Positions 1 to 10,136 are shown, counted from the stretch's first letter. The stretch: DNA of 64,000 nt from Chitinophaga ginsengisoli (GCF_003014595.1 NZ_PYGK01000011.1:124001-188000); one strand, 5' to 3'. Notes: generated from the letters alone by a model not told the origin. Numbers and translations: made by a program.

Positions 1-2087
1 TTCAATCGTTGTACAGCAGCAGCGCCACATTCATCTTCCACACGTACATCGTAGTTCTGGTTCTTTATCAGTGTATACGCTCCGCCCGAAGTAGCCGTGC
101 TGAATTTACCAGTGGTGTTACTGGCCCAGTAAGGCCCGGTGGCCCCCTTTCCTTCAGCCGCCAGCCGGTAGGTAAACACACCCGTCGCGGCCTTACTGCC
201 ACCTGCAGCAATAGCTACTATACTACCGGAATTATCAGGAGCACCGGGACATACCCATCCCAGCGAATTATTGACGTCTACGATCAAAGGTTTATAAGCG
301 AAGTTGATGTCTACGGCATTCCTGCCATTCCCTGTCGAAGCATAGTCTGTTATAATACTCGGATACGACGACATCCCCAACCTGTATAACCCTTCCGTTG
401 GTAACAACAGGGAGTCTCCAAGTGTGACAATGGAATTGTCAAACCCTATCCCCCCCTGCGGCCCCCTGAGTATCCTGAAATAAACAGGCATACTGGTACC
501 ATGGTACATACTCGTACCTGTAGGTTTTATTTTTAGTCCGGTACAGGTTTGTTCTTGTGTATAGGTAAAGTTATACCTGTATACATCATAGTCTGTCGCC
601 GTCACCGGCAGATCGTAAGTACCGCAACTATCTGTTACTCTAAAGAGATAACTGCCCGGATAAAGGTAGCGGGTAGGGCCTGTAGTCGGGCTGTACACAA
701 CCCAGGTATTATTTATATATGAGCTGTCAACCGTTCCTGTATATGTATAATTAGAAGGACTCAACATTGTTATGGTAGTGCCCCGCGTGAGATAGCCGGT
801 AGACTTATAGATCATGAATAAAACAGCACCATCATTTCCCACATATCCTCCGTTATCGCTTATAATAACGGAATACGGATTTGCCACAGCGCCATTCACG
901 ACCACGTTACCGTCAAATATCGTCGTACTGTCTGATGTCACTCCTTTCAGGCGATAATTGCCAAAAGGAATGTTTTTCATTGTCTGTGGCCCCGTGCGGC
1001 TCTTTATAGTATCGTAACGATATTCATTAGTCGTATTATTCTTAAATGAAACATACACCGGATAGCAAATAGGATAGGTGGTATCTACATAATATCCTTC
1101 GTCAAAATTGACATTGCAGTTGAGTTTGTAGAAGTTATACAGGTAGGGAAGGTTTATATTAACAGGATAAACCAACTCATCACCGCAAGGTGTTTTTATA
1201 TAGTAAGTAATTTTCTTGTTATAGATATCTTTATAGGACTGTCCCGCCGGCAGTGTAATTGTATCAGTGCGACCGAACTGTCCATAAGCCGATTTGGGCA
1301 TACCATCATACTGGAAGGCGTAGGTAAGCGGTGTATTAGAGCGGATATAGCTCATAAACAGGCTGTTTGTATTCGCAACGGGAGATCTGACCAACATTTT
1401 ATTGCAGGTATTCCCTATCACACCTAATTGCTGTGTAGCAACGTCGCTCGTTGTCATTAAGGGTAACTCGTCGATAGTCAGCGTCTGAACAGACGCCGCT
1501 GCGCCACAGGCATCTGTTATAGAGACGTTATAGTTCCCGGGAGGCATGCTATCAATGACAAAACCGCTACTGGCAGTAAAAGCAACACGTCCGGTATATG
1601 CAGCTGGTTTATTCGTAATAGTCACCTGATATGGGAGCAGCCCATTCGAAAATGATACAAAAGCCTGTCCTGTGCTACAACCGCGCAATGCAACACGTTG
1701 CTGGCTGATAGCGGCCCTGAAAGGAACATAATTGCCCGGCACGACCACATCAACAGTAGCCGACACCACTGCATTGTTACAGATCCCTTTAGCTAATGCC
1801 CGGTAACTACCGGCCGGAATATTTTCAAATACGGAGGAAGTATTGGGCGAAACACTGTAACCACCCGGTGTGAGCGGGTCCAGGCTGAATAACATATCAG
1901 TTACATTACCTGCGCCCGTGCCGGTAAAAGACAATGTGATCTTACCGCTCGCAGCACAAAGGGAACGCTCTGCGACAGCGCTGATCCCCCAGGCCGGGCA
2001 TGTCTGTGCACTGGCGCCAGCGGCCAGCAATAACAGCAATGCCGGTAAAAAGAATATATACTTACACCTGTGTATCTTGTATATCAT
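1..2087 (-). CDS. SprB-like repetitive surface protein, 3' end outside the window
   Basis: About 695 residues are readable on the minus strand from an ATG at 2085-2087, and the frame stays open to the window edge, so the C-terminus is missing. The protein starts with a clear signal peptide (basic N-terminus, a leucine/alanine-rich core and an Ala-Gln cleavage region). It continues as beta-rich, Ser/Thr/Asn/Gly-rich segments that recur, each with a Cys-containing 'DACG', 'DSCG' or 'DECG' element. That pattern is typical of PKD/SprB-type repeats in Bacteroidota cell-surface adhesins exported by the type IX secretion system. The C-terminal sorting domain would lie off the left edge and cannot be checked. 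The gene follows the 2115-2624 gene by 27 bp and that gene follows the 2648-8218 gene by 23 bp, so the three probably form one operon. An adhesin or gliding-associated role is inferred. Confidence 0.8.
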   Translation of the reverse strand, partial: MIYKIHRCKYIFFLPALLLLLAAGASAQTCPAWGISAVAERSLCAASGKITLSFTGTGAGNVTDMLFSLDPLTPGGYSVSPNTSSVFENIPAGSYRALAKGICNNAVVSATVDVVVPGNYVPFRAAISQQRVALRGCSTGQAFVSFSNGLLPYQVTITNKPAAYTGRVAFTASSGFVIDSMPPGNYNVSITDACGAAASVQTLTIDELPLMTTSDVATQQLGVIGNTCNKMLVRSPVANTNSLFMSYIRSNTPLTYAFQYDGMPKSAYGQFGRTDTITLPAGQSYKDIYNKKITYYIKTPCGDELVYPVNINLPYLYNFYKLNCNVNFDEGYYVDTTYPICYPVYVSFKNNTTNEYRYDTIKSRTGPQTMKNIPFGNYRLKGVTSDSTTIFDGNVVVNGAVANPYSVIISDNGGYVGNDGAVLFMIYKSTGYLTRGTTITMLSPSNYTYTGTVDSSYINNTWVVYSPTTGPTRYLYPGSYLFRVTDSCGTYDLPVTATDYDVYRYNFTYTQEQTCTGLKIKPTGTSMYHGTSMPVYFRILRGPQGGIGFDNSIVTLGDSLLLPTEGLYRLGMSSYPSIITDYASTGNGRNAVDINFAYKPLIVDVNNSLGWVCPGAPDNSGSIVAIAAGGSKAATGVFTYRLAAEGKGATGPYWASNTTGKFSTATSGGAYTLIKNQNYDVRVEDECGAAAVQRL

Positions 2088-2114
2088 TGGTATAGCGATA
2101 AAGCGGTTAACGAA

Positions 2115-2624
2115 CTACTGTTTCTTTTTATAATAACCCGTACACTCCTGTACCACCGGAAGATTCCTACCAGTGTCCATGAAGGAGGAACGCGGCAGTT
2201 CCAGTACCAGTATACCACTGCTCTGCATCTTATACTTGTAAGGCAGGTACGGCGCCTCAAAAGCTGGCTGTCCGGGTATCTCCTGCTGTGGCAAATGCCG
2301 TTCTGATTTCTGATATAACAATACTCCCTTCCCACCGATCCTGTATTTGCCGGTCTCAGTAAATCCTGCCGCATTGGTGATCTTACAGGTTTCTCCATTC
2401 ACTTCTACCTTTACCGGAACGAACCCGGTCACCGTCTTAAATTCTTCCTGCTTCGTCAATGTCTTCTCTTCAAGTACCTGATTATCTTGCTGAGCTAACA
2501 ACCTGGTCTCAATTTTCACAAGCTCCCACTCCCCTGTTACGGTGGCCTGGCTTTCCTGCGCGGCAGCAACACCATAACCCGATACAAGGATCATCAACAG
2601 CGCAAGTATTCTCTTTATAAACAT
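2115..2624 (-). CDS. small secreted protein of unknown function
   Basis: 169 residues. The N-terminus is a signal peptide (basic start, hydrophobic segment to about residue 20, Ala-Ala-Ala-Gln before cleavage) with no lipobox cysteine, so the product should be periplasmic or exported. The mature part is predicted to be mainly beta strands, with phrases such as 'TGEWELVKIE' near its start and 'GKYRIGGKGVLLY' in the middle that resemble lipocalin-like stress or heme-binding domains. This resemblance is weak and is not an assignment. It lies between two very large secreted proteins in a tight operon, so it may assist or modulate them. Confidence 0.7.
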   Translation of the reverse strand: MFIKRILALLMILVSGYGVAAAQESQATVTGEWELVKIETRLLAQQDNQVLEEKTLTKQEEFKTVTGFVPVKVEVNGETCKITNAAGFTETGKYRIGGKGVLLYQKSERHLPQQEIPGQPAFEAPYLPYKYKMQSSGILVLELPRSSFMDTGRNLPVVQECTGYYKKKQ

Positions 2625-2647
2625 ATCATTTGATTTTACGTAGTCAG

Positions 2648-5600
2648 TTAATTAGCGCAAACCGCCTTCTGTTTCTTTTTATCAGCCACTTTCCAATCCT
2701 GTTTATATTCCACGGCATTTGCCTTTATCACTCTTGAATTAGCATCTATCACCAGCTGATATTTATCGCCTTGTTTCACCAACGGGTTATTGAGCATAGA
2801 CGCCTCTCCAACAGCCAGGTTCATATTCTTTCTTCCCGAACGTACGATCTTCATCATCACATCATTCCCTGAGAATGGCGCGCCATCAGGGTTCACGAAA
2901 TAAATATCAGGTGTACCTCCACTCACCGCGTTGGCATCCACCGCATACAGCACACTACTGGTGCGGAACGTCGCGATCTGCGGCGTACAATCGGCTCCGC
3001 CCGTCTTTACCCTCGACCCTACCAGTATCACATCTCCGCTACTGAAATAGTTAGCTTCCGTACCGGCTGTAATGCCTTTCGTTATTTTGCCTCCGGCGAT
3101 AAATATGTTATCCAGCAGCACATTCACATTCTTATAGGCGCTACCCATACCATCGTATGTCCATCCCGAAGGCCAGGTAAAGTGATACACCGGATCTCCA
3201 AACAGGTTCTGGGTACTGGTCAGCACCACATCGCCTGTCTCGTTATCATATGCGATGTTGCGGATCACTACCCTGCTGCCCTTATCAACCACCACTACAC
3301 TATCCAGCAAGCCATGCCGGCTGATCACCTTAGTGGCTGCAACAGATTTAAACAATACTTCTTCTCTCTGTGCCAGGTTCCACAAAGTCGGGATAAGGAA
3401 TACAGGCGGGAGACTGAATGAGAAAAAGTCGCCGTTCACGTTAAAGTTGTTGGCATTGGTCACACTCTTCTGGTGACGCATGTCCAGCATCAGCTCCACA
3501 TCTTCTCCTACTGTAGCAGCTGTATCCACTACACCATCCGGATCAATAGTCGTAACAGTACTGACCAGATGTTTGAACTCAGCCTTAGGCACCTCTGTTC
3601 TGTAGAAATTCTCTGTATAGGAAATAGGATTGTCAGCATCTGTTTCTGCATAAGATGCCTGCGAGCGTATCTTACCGTTCATATCATTCAGCTCCACTTT
3701 AAAGCCCTGACTGATGGCCACAAAATGTTTTGCATTGATACGCAGGAAGTTACCCAGTGCTGGTTTAAAGCGTTTCTTGCCATCTGCCACCAATGTCATA
3801 TCTGTCAGTACCGGGAAATCGTAAGTAGTATAGAAGCGGGTTTCTTCAAAACCACTGGCAGAGCGTACATTCTTTGAATTGATGGAACGTACCCTTACAT
3901 TTCTATATCCTACAGATGGTGCAGGGAAGAAAGATTCACATAAAGGCTCCTCAGTGTAGCCCATATTTACAGGCGCTAATGCAGCTACCTGTTGTTTGTA
4001 TTCCAACGGCTGACGCCAAGGGTTCTCTTCATTTCCTATCATCGGCTCATAACTGGCCACGCCACTGCTGATCTCTACAGGAGTCCTGTTCACTTCTTTT
4101 GTAGTCGTATACTGATATTCGGTACCATATACAGACTCCTGCTGTTTGGTCATGGCATTCCAGTTATCATATATTTTGATCCGCTTTACACGGAGACCGC
4201 CACCATATTTCTTATAGAATGGATTGTCCAGTCTTACCGTCGTTCGCGAGGTATCTATTTCACGCATCCACATTTTGGTTCTGGCAGCTACATTATACGT
4301 CAGGAAAGTATTATTGATATTATCTGCCTGTGAAAGCAGGATCTTGATGGCATCGGAGAATTGGAAATCGTCTCCTGTATCTGAACCCGGATAGGCTTTG
4401 GAAGGAAGGTTCAGACGGAGATATTGAATGGCTGCCTGTGCCATCGGACTGAATATGCTGGTTTTCTCACCGGTGTCACCTCCTGCAGTAATGGCTTTTA
4501 CTTTGATCCAGATCGTATTGCCATTATTGAAATAACCATATTCATTATCATCGATGATGGCATAACAAGGTACATATTCACCGCCGCCACCAAACTTATC
4601 TCCCGGCACCTGTACATATAGTCTGAAGTAAAGTCTGCCGTTCAGTCCTTCGAGATATCGTGAATAGAGGTCCTGCCTGCTGCTTACCGCTTTGGGAACA
4701 TTCACGGCAACATACCTGTAGTCTATCAATCCATATAACGCGCGGTTCAGGTCACCTGAGCTACCCGGTGCTGTAGCGGAGAAGCCGGCTACTTTAAACA
4801 TCTGCGCCGCACGCTTGTTCTGTACATAAGCATAGTCATCGCTCTCATAATCAATCTTCATACGGCCGCCACCGGGCAATATGATAGAATCCAGCGTCCA
4901 TGCAGCCGCATTGGCAGCTGCCAGTGAGCTGTCCTGCAATGCATAAGGATACTCGGCATTATTGATCTGGTTGGACGATGTATAACCCGGGTTCTGTGTA
5001 GCAGGCTTATAATTGCCCCAACGGTCATACGACTTGGCATTATATACCGGGTTGTTCTTGTTGTAGCTAAAGACATAAGGATTTCTTTTGCCTTTATCGT
5101 TACCATTGTAGCTAAACCATACACGTTTCAGGGTCAGCTTGCCGGTGTTGTTCAAAGGTCTGTTCACACCAGGACATAACTCATAGGTATATTCAAAGTG
5201 AACAGTCTTGATAGGCTTAGCCCCTGTATTATACTTCTGGAAATCTGCTTTAGCATATAGGTTGATCTCATCCAACTTGCGGGCTACACGTCCTGACTGC
5301 TTTACACCGTCTTCGTTGATAGCAGGCAAGTCATCACGCTCACTTGTTTTGAAGGTGGCGATCATTGTTTTTGACTCAATAGAATGCAGGTACCAGAGCT
5401 CCTTCTCACCTGTTACATAACTGCCTTTATCATCCCTGTTATCAGTTCTCAGTCCTTCATTATAGGCTGCACTGTCATTGGCGGGTGTTCTCCATTGGTA
5501 AGGATTCTTTATACCGGCAATCTTTGTGTAATTGAATTTAACAGCCGTTCCCAGGTCATCATCAGAAATACCATCGCCGGTAACATCTGCATAGTCAGGA

Positions 5601-8218
5601 GAGACGATGCCGGTCAGCAGGAAACTATGTGCAAAGGCAGGCAGCTCCTCACTATTGAAGTAATTGTCATTGCCCTTGTTGTTGCTCAGTGTATTATCAG
5701 ATCCGATAGCGTACTTTACCATGCCTTCATTCCTGTTACCACCGGAAGCCGCTACAGAGAACGCGACGTCTTTCTGTTTCAGATTGTATACCGGGATACC
5801 GTATACATAGCGGCGTCCATCGGTATTCAGCACACTGATCTCCGAGATATGATCAGGCTTGCGGAACTGGTTTACGCGTTTCTCTCTTGACAGCAGGCTG
5901 TTACCCACAACAAAAGTATCCTTATCCGGCATCAGGTAGAGATTAGAAGTGGGAATAGGTACTTCTGTGGTAGCCAGTGGCTTCCATAACATTCTCATAA
6001 CCGCGCGACCTCCAGCCTGATAATATTCGGCTCTGAGATTATATAGTTCCCCTCCCACCAGGTTTACCCAGGCCGTGTCCAGTCGCTCCGGATGATCGTT
6101 CCAGCGGTCTATCAGTAATGTATCATTCAGGTATACTCTCACACCATCGTCACTGCGGGTGGTGATGCAATAACGTCCGGTAACATCTGCCTTTAGCCTG
6201 CCAGTCCAGCGTATAGAGAAGTTATTATCAAGGCTGACGCCTGGAGGTGCGATAGCGGCGAACTCTCCTTTGTTATTGAAGTTCACCTGGGGATCTATAC
6301 GCTCAAATAACGGCTCTTCGAACTTCTTTCCTTTGAAATATTCTGCTTTCAATCCGACACCCTGTCCGTTCACATTATCCGGGAAATCAACACTACAACT
6401 ACTCAGGCTGAACAAGTTTGGTGTATAGTTCTCAATATATTTTGACAGTCCGCCGACACTCGCTTCACTAGCCGTCAGGTAAGAAATAACCTGGCTGCGT
6501 TTATCACGTGTACCTTTGTATACGTTATCCGGTGTCAGCGTCTTTTTAGCTACCAGCTTTTTATTACGGTAAGCATTCAGTCTGTTTGTTGCTTCAATAG
6601 TGGGACTGCTATTGCTTGGCTGATAGAGGTCTACCGCCACCACATCATCGCCGCCAATAGCATCATAGAATGCCTTGGTATTACCGCTCTTTTCTCCGGG
6701 GTTCCTGAAATAAGCACTTTCAAATGTCTTATCAGACTTTTTGAATGCCACGGTAGTCGCCAGTGGATTTTGTTCCACCCAGGGTCCTACCTGTGTATAA
6801 GCGCGGGTAAGGCTTAGGTCAACACCACCATGCACGAGGTCTCCGATACCAATATCTGTACTAAGCCTGTCTGATTTATCCCTCGATCTCATTGCATGAT
6901 CATACACATACCCGATGTCTCCGCGGTAAGCGCGGAACATACCGCCACTGCCTTCTCCGGAGATGGAAAATACATCATAGGTGTAGGAAGGCACGCCGAT
7001 ATTAGGCACCGCAGGCTTTTCTCTGTAGGCGATCTCTTTGTCACGATTATAGTCCAGCAAGGCACCTTCATTTCCATTTGCCTTCTGATAGTTCAGGTAT
7101 CCATATGCGGGCAATGACAGGCGTTTATCATCATCAGCAATATCCTGCAATGATACATACCCGCTTATATAAAAGCTAGGGTGTACCACCTTCGTCTCAT
7201 AGCCTATCTTGGCGGTATAACTGTAGGATGTATTGGTGTAGGCAAGATTTATGGAAGGCATGAATGCCGGCTGTGCAAAGGAGATATAGGTAGATGCGGT
7301 GCTGCTATGCGAAGGTTCCTCTTTGCTTTTCTTATCATCTGCAGTATATTGACGCACACCTGCGGAGAAGGTCAGCGCTTTCATGCCTTCACGGGCATTA
7401 TAGGAAAGTCCTGTAGATACGCTGCCACTCATTCCCCCTTCCTGTGATGCCTTCTGATCAGCAAACTTATAACTGAAAGAAGTGCCCAGTGTCACGCCAT
7501 CCTGCGAGCTGTTGGTAATAGACAAGCCACTGGTCGCCCTGTCCATACTGCGTGAGCCTGCGTTGATATTGGCGTTCACGCTGGTTTCGATTCCCCAGCC
7601 TTTGTAATTGTTATACAACACACCCATGCTGCCTCCTATGCCGAAGCCAACAAACTTACTCAGCCCGGTTACTTCCACATCAGCGCCGGAAGTAACACCA
7701 ATCGTTTTGTTCTCCTTCATGTTGGAAGCCTTCTGCACGGTATCTGTTCCGTTAAAATCATCCGGTAGGCCGCGCATATTACGTGTGATAGATCCCGGGT
7801 TGATGTTCCATCCGAGTCCTACCCAGCTTGCTTCCTGGTCCATCGAAATACCGCTGCTGTAACCCAATGCCAGCGGATAGCCGCCTACGTCCATCAGGGG
7901 GATGTTATAAGAGAAATCGCCGGAGAACAGGTCTACCATGTTATCGCTGTTTACGGAGTGGAAGGACTGACTTTCCGGTTGTCCCGGCCCCCCGAACTCT
8001 TTTTCCGTTGGCAGCTCCTTTAACGTTACATCTGCCGCAACGACGGGTGCAGACAGCGGTTTTCGTGTACTGCCTGTTGTAACATTAACATGGCTGTAAT
8101 GCCAGGTTATCCGCGGCGCGGCAAATGCGTATGCGGGCAATACTGCTTCACAATAAAGTAAAATAAGCATGGTGATAGCAAATGCTTTCTTACCTTTTGC
8201 AGCGGTCTTCAGTATCAT
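2648..8218 (-). CDS. very large secreted SpvB/RHS-like protein with a PA14 domain
   Basis: 1856 residues from an ATG at 8216-8218, with an N-terminal signal peptide. Residues about 85-160 contain the phrase 'SWVGLGWNINPGSITR', the hallmark of SpvB/TcdB-like N-termini that are frequent in Bacteroidota RHS-type proteins; the protein encoded at 26263-29799 has the same element. Residues about 619-745 form a PA14-like domain, with 'GLKAEYFKGKKF' at its start and 'TRSDDGVRVYLNDTLLIDRW' in its core; PA14 is usually a carbohydrate-binding module. No RHS core motif and no obvious C-terminal toxin tip are visible, and the C-terminus ends in a Lys-rich stretch. It is the first gene of the operon that ends in the SprB-like protein. 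A role in surface adhesion or in delivering partner proteins is inferred. Confidence 0.8.
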   Translation of the reverse strand: MILKTAAKGKKAFAITMLILLYCEAVLPAYAFAAPRITWHYSHVNVTTGSTRKPLSAPVVAADVTLKELPTEKEFGGPGQPESQSFHSVNSDNMVDLFSGDFSYNIPLMDVGGYPLALGYSSGISMDQEASWVGLGWNINPGSITRNMRGLPDDFNGTDTVQKASNMKENKTIGVTSGADVEVTGLSKFVGFGIGGSMGVLYNNYKGWGIETSVNANINAGSRSMDRATSGLSITNSSQDGVTLGTSFSYKFADQKASQEGGMSGSVSTGLSYNAREGMKALTFSAGVRQYTADDKKSKEEPSHSSTASTYISFAQPAFMPSINLAYTNTSYSYTAKIGYETKVVHPSFYISGYVSLQDIADDDKRLSLPAYGYLNYQKANGNEGALLDYNRDKEIAYREKPAVPNIGVPSYTYDVFSISGEGSGGMFRAYRGDIGYVYDHAMRSRDKSDRLSTDIGIGDLVHGGVDLSLTRAYTQVGPWVEQNPLATTVAFKKSDKTFESAYFRNPGEKSGNTKAFYDAIGGDDVVAVDLYQPSNSSPTIEATNRLNAYRNKKLVAKKTLTPDNVYKGTRDKRSQVISYLTASEASVGGLSKYIENYTPNLFSLSSCSVDFPDNVNGQGVGLKAEYFKGKKFEEPLFERIDPQVNFNNKGEFAAIAPPGVSLDNNFSIRWTGRLKADVTGRYCITTRSDDGVRVYLNDTLLIDRWNDHPERLDTAWVNLVGGELYNLRAEYYQAGGRAVMRMLWKPLATTEVPIPTSNLYLMPDKDTFVVGNSLLSREKRVNQFRKPDHISEISVLNTDGRRYVYGIPVYNLKQKDVAFSVAASGGNRNEGMVKYAIGSDNTLSNNKGNDNYFNSEELPAFAHSFLLTGIVSPDYADVTGDGISDDDLGTAVKFNYTKIAGIKNPYQWRTPANDSAAYNEGLRTDNRDDKGSYVTGEKELWYLHSIESKTMIATFKTSERDDLPAINEDGVKQSGRVARKLDEINLYAKADFQKYNTGAKPIKTVHFEYTYELCPGVNRPLNNTGKLTLKRVWFSYNGNDKGKRNPYVFSYNKNNPVYNAKSYDRWGNYKPATQNPGYTSSNQINNAEYPYALQDSSLAAANAAAWTLDSIILPGGGRMKIDYESDDYAYVQNKRAAQMFKVAGFSATAPGSSGDLNRALYGLIDYRYVAVNVPKAVSSRQDLYSRYLEGLNGRLYFRLYVQVPGDKFGGGGEYVPCYAIIDDNEYGYFNNGNTIWIKVKAITAGGDTGEKTSIFSPMAQAAIQYLRLNLPSKAYPGSDTGDDFQFSDAIKILLSQADNINNTFLTYNVAARTKMWMREIDTSRTTVRLDNPFYKKYGGGLRVKRIKIYDNWNAMTKQQESVYGTEYQYTTTKEVNRTPVEISSGVASYEPMIGNEENPWRQPLEYKQQVAALAPVNMGYTEEPLCESFFPAPSVGYRNVRVRSINSKNVRSASGFEETRFYTTYDFPVLTDMTLVADGKKRFKPALGNFLRINAKHFVAISQGFKVELNDMNGKIRSQASYAETDADNPISYTENFYRTEVPKAEFKHLVSTVTTIDPDGVVDTAATVGEDVELMLDMRHQKSVTNANNFNVNGDFFSFSLPPVFLIPTLWNLAQREEVLFKSVAATKVISRHGLLDSVVVVDKGSRVVIRNIAYDNETGDVVLTSTQNLFGDPVYHFTWPSGWTYDGMGSAYKNVNVLLDNIFIAGGKITKGITAGTEANYFSSGDVILVGSRVKTGGADCTPQIATFRTSSVLYAVDANAVSGGTPDIYFVNPDGAPFSGNDVMMKIVRSGRKNMNLAVGEASMLNNPLVKQGDKYQLVIDANSRVIKANAVEYKQDWKVADKKKQKAVCAN

Positions 8219-8633
8219 TGAGAATATATTTTAGTATAGGAAATAAGGGTCCTGTTCCTCCGGAGAAGAGGATGCACAGGTATATGATTATGCGGCGGGC
8301 TACTCTGCCTGTTAGCCGATATACATATGTAACCTTGTATATGCTGAATGGTACAATTGTGGACTGATTCTGCCCATAGGGATAACTCTCTTCATGAGTA
8401 TAGGTTTTACTGTTATATGCTACGTGAAAGATCAGTCTGTTGTGCGTTACAACATCAAATCCTTAGTTATGCTATATCTATTTTTGGCTTACTGGGCAAC
8501 AATGCTCGGGCTCGGGTGTCTCTTAATGAAAATATCGGTCGTTGCTAGATTTAACTCACATGGTAAACCTACGCACAATAACGTATATTTCAAAACATTT
8601 ATTAAAAAAATTTAAAGAACGATCCACCTCCTA
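8219..8633. other. gene-free interval upstream of the PA14 protein gene
   Basis: About 415 bp between two minus-strand genes. Short open frames on the plus strand (for example 8394-8615) have no signal, motif or plausible context, and I regard them as noise. The interval should hold the promoter of the 8218 gene and the 3' end of the transcript from 8634, but I found no convincing Bacteroidota -33/-7 pair and no terminator stem. Confidence 0.5.
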
Positions 8634-9548
8634 TCAGATGCTATCATCCGGAAGATGTTTTTCCAGTCCCTGATAAATACGGGGATCCAGTAACTGATTA
8701 TGTACGGGCCTTACGGTCCGGTTGTAAATGTAATCATCTATAAGTCCCTTTAACGTAGCAGTAGGGTATAGGAAATAGTTCATAAAGGTGATCCTCAATT
8801 CCATATTAGGGTGCGAACTATTGGGATCATGCAGAAAGCCAATATCGCTGGCGCCAAAATTGTCAATCATTCTCTTCCCCGACATTTGGAACTGCATCGC
8901 AGGCACCAACAACTCTATATTAAATTCTACATTGAGGCAATCGTATTTATTCACCTTTTGTTTACGGACCATCACAATCGCCAGCGAATCCGCTTCCAAC
9001 TCAACCTTCTTCTCACTGGTAATAAACTCCGGTTCAAGGTTGCTCTGCTGTTCTCCTAACTGGGTACTATCGCCGTCATTAATAGCATCAAACGCCCCTG
9101 TTCTTTGCAAAATGAAATGTCCGATTTCATGCAGGATCATTAGTTCCAGCAGAGGTTTAACAGAAGTAGCATCATTAAGGGTATTCTTCATCGCAAACTC
9201 CTTAATATAGCCAGGGTTGATAAGAATATAACGTGATTTTATATTTGAATAAGCGGACGATTTAAAGTTCTTCCCATTCGGCGAAAACGGAATGACCAGG
9301 ATCTGGGAAGTATCCATACTGGCATACTTATCCTGAAATACAATCTTCTTATTTACAATTGGAAAGACTGCACAATTAACATCTTCAATGACCGAATCGA
9401 GCATACTTTCAAAGGAATAATCTTTTGAGAGATCATTAGCAGTAAGTACAGCGTTCTCCACTTCCTTTCCATCGATCTTTGCAACATTGCCATTGCATGC
9501 AATAATCATCCATATCGCTATCAGGCTAACTATCCAGTTCTGTCTCAT
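8634..9548 (-). CDS. putative lipoprotein zinc metallopeptidase (HEIGH motif)
   Basis: 304 residues. The N-terminus is a lipoprotein signal peptide ending in a lipobox with Cys18 ('IIAC'), so the protein is probably membrane-anchored outside the cytoplasm. Residues 140-144 read HEIGH, the HExxH zinc site of gluzincin-type peptidases. About 40 residues later the stretch 'VELEADSLA' (183-190) offers a Glu/Asp third ligand, as in M48-like and related families. The spacing and the 'LEADSLA' helix support a genuine metallopeptidase, although no named family is recognised. The start overlaps the end of the upstream membrane-protein gene by 23 bp, so the two are translationally coupled and may act together at the envelope. 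The substrate is unknown. Confidence 0.65.
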   Translation of the reverse strand: MRQNWIVSLIAIWMIIACNGNVAKIDGKEVENAVLTANDLSKDYSFESMLDSVIEDVNCAVFPIVNKKIVFQDKYASMDTSQILVIPFSPNGKNFKSSAYSNIKSRYILINPGYIKEFAMKNTLNDATSVKPLLELMILHEIGHFILQRTGAFDAINDGDSTQLGEQQSNLEPEFITSEKKVELEADSLAIVMVRKQKVNKYDCLNVEFNIELLVPAMQFQMSGKRMIDNFGASDIGFLHDPNSSHPNMELRITFMNYFLYPTATLKGLIDDYIYNRTVRPVHNQLLDPRIYQGLEKHLPDDSI

Positions 9549-10056
9549 ACTCTTTAATTACGCCAGGTTTACCATTAGCATCTGCTTTATTGTAGGCAGC
9601 AAAGAATTGCGTTCGCCTTGTTTTTAAATCACCTACATTCTTAAAAGCTTCGGTCTTGAGTTGATTAAAGTGATTACTTGTAAAATTCACAATTGTAGAA
9701 CAAAAAACCAGAACAGCCAGTATAATAGCAAATCGTTGTGGGTTAGTAGTGTTCTCTTTTTTAGCCGCCTGAATAGCAGAAACCAATGTTGCGCCAGCAG
9801 TCAAAATGGTGACAAGAAAACTACATAAGAAATAATAGTTCTGGTCTTTCTCGCCATCTGTGTTATTCTTCTCGATCTTTTGACTGAATTTTGCCAGTAC
9901 CCGATTATAATCATCATTCGGATTAATATCTTCAAAACCTTTGATATCTGCATAGTTCACCCCCGCCCGGCTGTAGAGCTGATATGTGAGGTTAAAAGCG
10001 CTGATAACAGCTATTACTAAGGAAATGCCGGCAAAGGCATAAAACAATGTTTTCAT
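9526..10056 (-). CDS. three-helix membrane protein, partner of the HEIGH lipoprotein
   Basis: 176 residues with three predicted membrane segments: about residues 4-27, 76-97 and 108-127. A soluble, charged loop of about 45 residues lies between the first and second, and a Lys-rich tail follows the third. The layout is reminiscent of small SLATT/DUF4231-like membrane proteins, but I cannot assign a family. The ATG at 10054-10056 is clear. Its last codons overlap the start of the HEIGH lipoprotein gene, and a perfect 24-bp palindrome lies 57 bp upstream of the start. The pair therefore looks like a regulated two-gene unit acting in the cell envelope. Function unknown. Confidence 0.65.
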   Translation of the reverse strand: MKTLFYAFAGISLVIAVISAFNLTYQLYSRAGVNYADIKGFEDINPNDDYNRVLAKFSQKIEKNNTDGEKDQNYYFLCSFLVTILTAGATLVSAIQAAKKENTTNPQRFAIILAVLVFCSTIVNFTSNHFNQLKTEAFKNVGDLKTRRTQFFAAYNKADANGKPGVIKEYETELDS

Positions 10057-10112
10057 ATTATGCTAAAGGGGTTGAGGTTATGATATGAAATTATCACTAT
10101 TACAAGGAAGTT

Positions 10113-10136
10113 AAAATACCAAGTAGTTGGTATTTT
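10113..10136. promoter_or_regulatory. perfect 24-bp palindrome, candidate repressor operator
   Basis: Two perfect 10-bp arms, AAAATACCAA and TTGGTATTTT, flank GTAG. The site lies 57 bp upstream of the ATG of the minus-strand gene at 9526-10056. A near copy sits at 54345-54366, 52 bp upstream of another minus-strand gene. The shared sequence and spacing favour a protein-binding site, for example for a TetR-type dimer, over a terminator. A terminator role cannot be excluded, because the right arm is followed by T residues. Confidence 0.5.

Noticed and set aside
9-389. Plus-strand frame at the left edge
   Set aside because: It is antisense to the clearly coding SprB-like gene, whose repeats and Cys patterns are conserved in the minus-strand frame.
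8394-8615. Plus-strand frame with a hydrophobic stretch
   Set aside because: The hydrophobic segment is suggestive, but there is no start context, no neighbour on this strand and no family resemblance.
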